NCBI RefSeq assembly: GCF_004114935.1
Contig: NZ_CP022221.1
Span: 2,191,001 to 2,255,000 of the forward strand
DNA length: 64,000 nt
Direction of reading: 5' to 3'
Source of the DNA: Bradyrhizobium zhanjiangense
GTDB taxonomy: Bacteria; Pseudomonadota; Alphaproteobacteria; Rhizobiales; Xanthobacteraceae
A program made the position numbers and the translations under genes. This document shows positions 62,528 through 64,000 of the stretch, piece after piece. The stretch's first letter is position 1, and each line of letters begins with the position of its first letter. The notes under the pieces were generated by a model. It had not been told where the DNA came from. It searched no databases and saw nothing but the letters and a program-made list of their open reading frames with translations.

Positions 62528-63565
62528 CTAAGCCTTCGTCGCTTCAGGACCTTTCTCTACGAGGTGACGAATAAGGTTGGATAAAAAGAAATAAACGCTG
62601 ACCAGACCCTGCCGGGCCTCGGCGACGGTAACCTCGGCATGCACACCCTTGGAGGCCAAGTCATTCAACCGACGAAAGAAGACCTCCAGATGATCGAGCT
62701 CAGCCGTCAGCAACTCACGCGCCGTCGAATCGCGCAGCTTGACTCGCATGAACTCTTGCAGCCGATTGAGGTACTGCTGGTCGCCCAATTTGCGCTCTTG
62801 CCCATCCACACACCGAACAGGCGCCTCGCTGACCACTGGCCAGAATAGATCCGCAGCGGCTTTCAAGGCGCGGCGCACTTCCGTCAGGAGCAGCGCGCTA
62901 TCCTCGCTGTCACCGGGGGCCGCGAGCTGGTTGGCCTTCATCAGCTTCTGCAAAACGTCATCGGCCCGACCTTTGAAGTAGTTGTGGACCTCATTCTGCA
63001 CGCCGTGAAGGAAGGATCCCTGCTGTTGCTCGGCCTTAAGCTGCTGCTCCATCGCGATCGCATAGTTCAGGCATCGAGACTTCAGCCGCGCCTTGATGGT
63101 GTGAAGCCCGGCGATGCGCTCGCGGAGGTCGGCCTTCTGCGGAAAGGCGGCAACCGTAAACGCTGCCACGTCATCAGGGGGCAAACCGGCAGGCGTCTTG
63201 AGATCGTCCAGGGCGCCCTGCCAACGCACGATTTCGGACTCGATCTCGCCAGCCGCCACCATCAAGACGTTTTCCGGCTCGTTCGTACCGGGGTCCGCGA
63301 ACCGGTTGATCGAATGAACGTCGAGATACCGATCGAGCGATTTTTTGTAGAGGAACTTCTTGGTCTCATCATTCAGGTGCTTCGTTTCTTCATGAAGGAC
63401 TCGAGCGATCTCACGCTTGTCTGGATAGAGCTCGCGAAGAAAAATCGCGGCATGGAGATAGTCTTTTGCGGTTCGCGCCACGCGCAGGCAGGCCATCACC
63501 GCGTTTTCGACACGGTCATGCTCGACATGGTCATGAATACGGGCGAGCGCTGCGGCAACATCCAT
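62528..63565 (-). CDS. Conserved hypothetical protein, 345 aa, possible defence-associated
   Basis: From ATG 63565 (GTG 63601 also in frame). Entirely helical and soluble. The N-terminal part has VENAVMACLRVARTAKDYLH and LYPDKREIARVLHEETKHLN. The C-terminal part, LEVFFRRLNDLASKGVHAEV then TVAEARQGLVSVYFFLSNLI, is a pattern I associate with AbiV/AbiTii-like or HEPN-flanked proteins from defence islands (N-DLASKGVHAEV). No nuclease motif identified. Downstream in the same direction lies the frameshifted fragment at 62202-62481. Confidence 0.65.
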   Translation of the reverse strand: MDVAAALARIHDHVEHDRVENAVMACLRVARTAKDYLHAAIFLRELYPDKREIARVLHEETKHLNDETKKFLYKKSLDRYLDVHSINRFADPGTNEPENVLMVAAGEIESEIVRWQGALDDLKTPAGLPPDDVAAFTVAAFPQKADLRERIAGLHTIKARLKSRCLNYAIAMEQQLKAEQQQGSFLHGVQNEVHNYFKGRADDVLQKLMKANQLAAPGDSEDSALLLTEVRRALKAAADLFWPVVSEAPVRCVDGQERKLGDQQYLNRLQEFMRVKLRDSTARELLTAELDHLEVFFRRLNDLASKGVHAEVTVAEARQGLVSVYFFLSNLIRHLVEKGPEATKA

Positions 63566-63646
63566 GGCAATGACAATTGGCAGATGAATCGGCCCTATCA
63601 CCGCATGGGCGATGGCGTTTGCGCGAACATGTCGAAGAGAAAGAAG

Positions 63647-63850
63647 CTAAAGCTTGCGCCACTTGTCGCGCCCGGGGCCAATGTCCCGCACGCGCTCAAC
63701 GTGGATCGTGGCATGCGGATCGATGGCCCTGGCCCTGTCGATCGCCTGGCCTTGCGTGTCGGTGGTCGCGCTAGCGCGCTCTGCATTGGGCCGCAACACG
63801 TTGTAGCGACCATCCGGCCTCTGCTCGATGAAGAACTCGTTCTTGGCCAT
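63647..63850 (-). CDS. DUF2188-type small protein, 67 aa
   Basis: Begins MAKNEFFIEQRPDGRYNVLR and continues AERASATTDTQGQAIDRARA, with VRDIGPGRDKWRKL at the end. The single domain with PDGRYNV, ERAS and TQxxAIxRAR is the DUF2188 pattern, a short beta-strand/helix protein of unknown function that often occurs near stress or mobile genes. AGGAGGC precedes the ATG at 63850. It lies 81 nt upstream of the 345-residue gene and may be co-transcribed. Confidence 0.75.
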   Translation of the reverse strand: MAKNEFFIEQRPDGRYNVLRPNAERASATTDTQGQAIDRARAIDPHATIHVERVRDIGPGRDKWRKL

Positions 63851-64000
63851 AAGGCCTCCTAAATATGAATTTCGCGCTAACGATGACGCACCTTGGGTAT
63901 GCGCCAGTTATGTGTGCATGGTCCATCTTGCGATCAAGGGTAGTTGCGCAAATCACGCGGCCATGCCGGAACGCGAAGCGGTGGAATCAAGACCGCTCAG

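Noticed and set aside
1..64000. CRISPR arrays, rRNA and tRNA genes
   Set aside because: No regularly spaced direct repeats and no tRNA or rRNA signature were seen, although a covariance-model scan would be needed to exclude a diverged tRNA.

Overview
The window looks like part of a symbiosis island of a Bradyrhizobium-type alphaproteobacterium. The evidence is a rhizobial type III secretion system (T3SS: rhc/nol genes), its activator TtsI, six or seven tts boxes, two nod boxes, two sigma-54 promoters (one with a NifA-type upstream site), and many decayed insertion sequences between long low-coding stretches. All identifications come from reading the sequence; no database search was possible.

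Layout. 1-2.6 kb: two tts-box-driven effector candidates and rhcC1 on the minus strand. 2.7-11.8 kb: nolB-rhcJ-nolU-rhcL-rhcN-sctO-rhcQ-rhcR-rhcS, then a 690-bp interruption carrying another tts box, then rhcT-rhcU. 12-14.8 kb: minus-strand ttsI-rhcC2 and a CpaD-like lipoprotein, with a nod box about 1.5 kb upstream of ttsI. 16.8-20.8 kb: two paralogous tts-controlled proteins with a cholera-toxin-like ADP-ribosyltransferase signature, with a virK-like gene between them. 22.8-29.4 kb: a flavin monooxygenase and a complete oligopeptide-type ABC transporter. 29.8-35.1 kb: a sigma-54/NifA-type promoter, then a pentapeptide-repeat protein, a PanC-like ligase, a cytochrome P450 and a small membrane protein. 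35.6-37.9 kb: a large tts-controlled effector with XopP-like features.

38.4-44.9 kb: a nod-box-preceded gene for a small secreted four-cysteine peptide, an MHS-family transporter, a GH12 endoglucanase with a sigma-54 promoter, and a truncated MFS gene. 46.5-51.3 kb: a GntR regulator converging on a four-gene lasso-peptide cluster (precursor, B, C and ABC exporter D). 51.7-55.2 kb: remnants of IS110, IS3 and IS256 elements around an AT-rich SET-domain gene. 55.8-57.3 kb: a further tts-controlled, repeat-containing effector. 57.8-64 kb: small hypothetical genes, a toxin/HTH/membrane trio and a conserved 345-residue protein.

How the genes probably work together. Flavonoid-NodD signalling through the nod box should raise TtsI, which switches on the secretion machine and the effectors at tts boxes. 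A second nod box would release the small secreted peptide at the same early stage. The two sigma-54 promoters would place the pentapeptide/PanC/P450 group and the cellulase-like enzyme in the later low-oxygen nodule programme. The lasso cluster is the strongest candidate for an undescribed system: a complete A-B-C-D set with a precursor whose predicted 22-residue core starts with Gly and has Glu at position 9, inside a symbiosis island.
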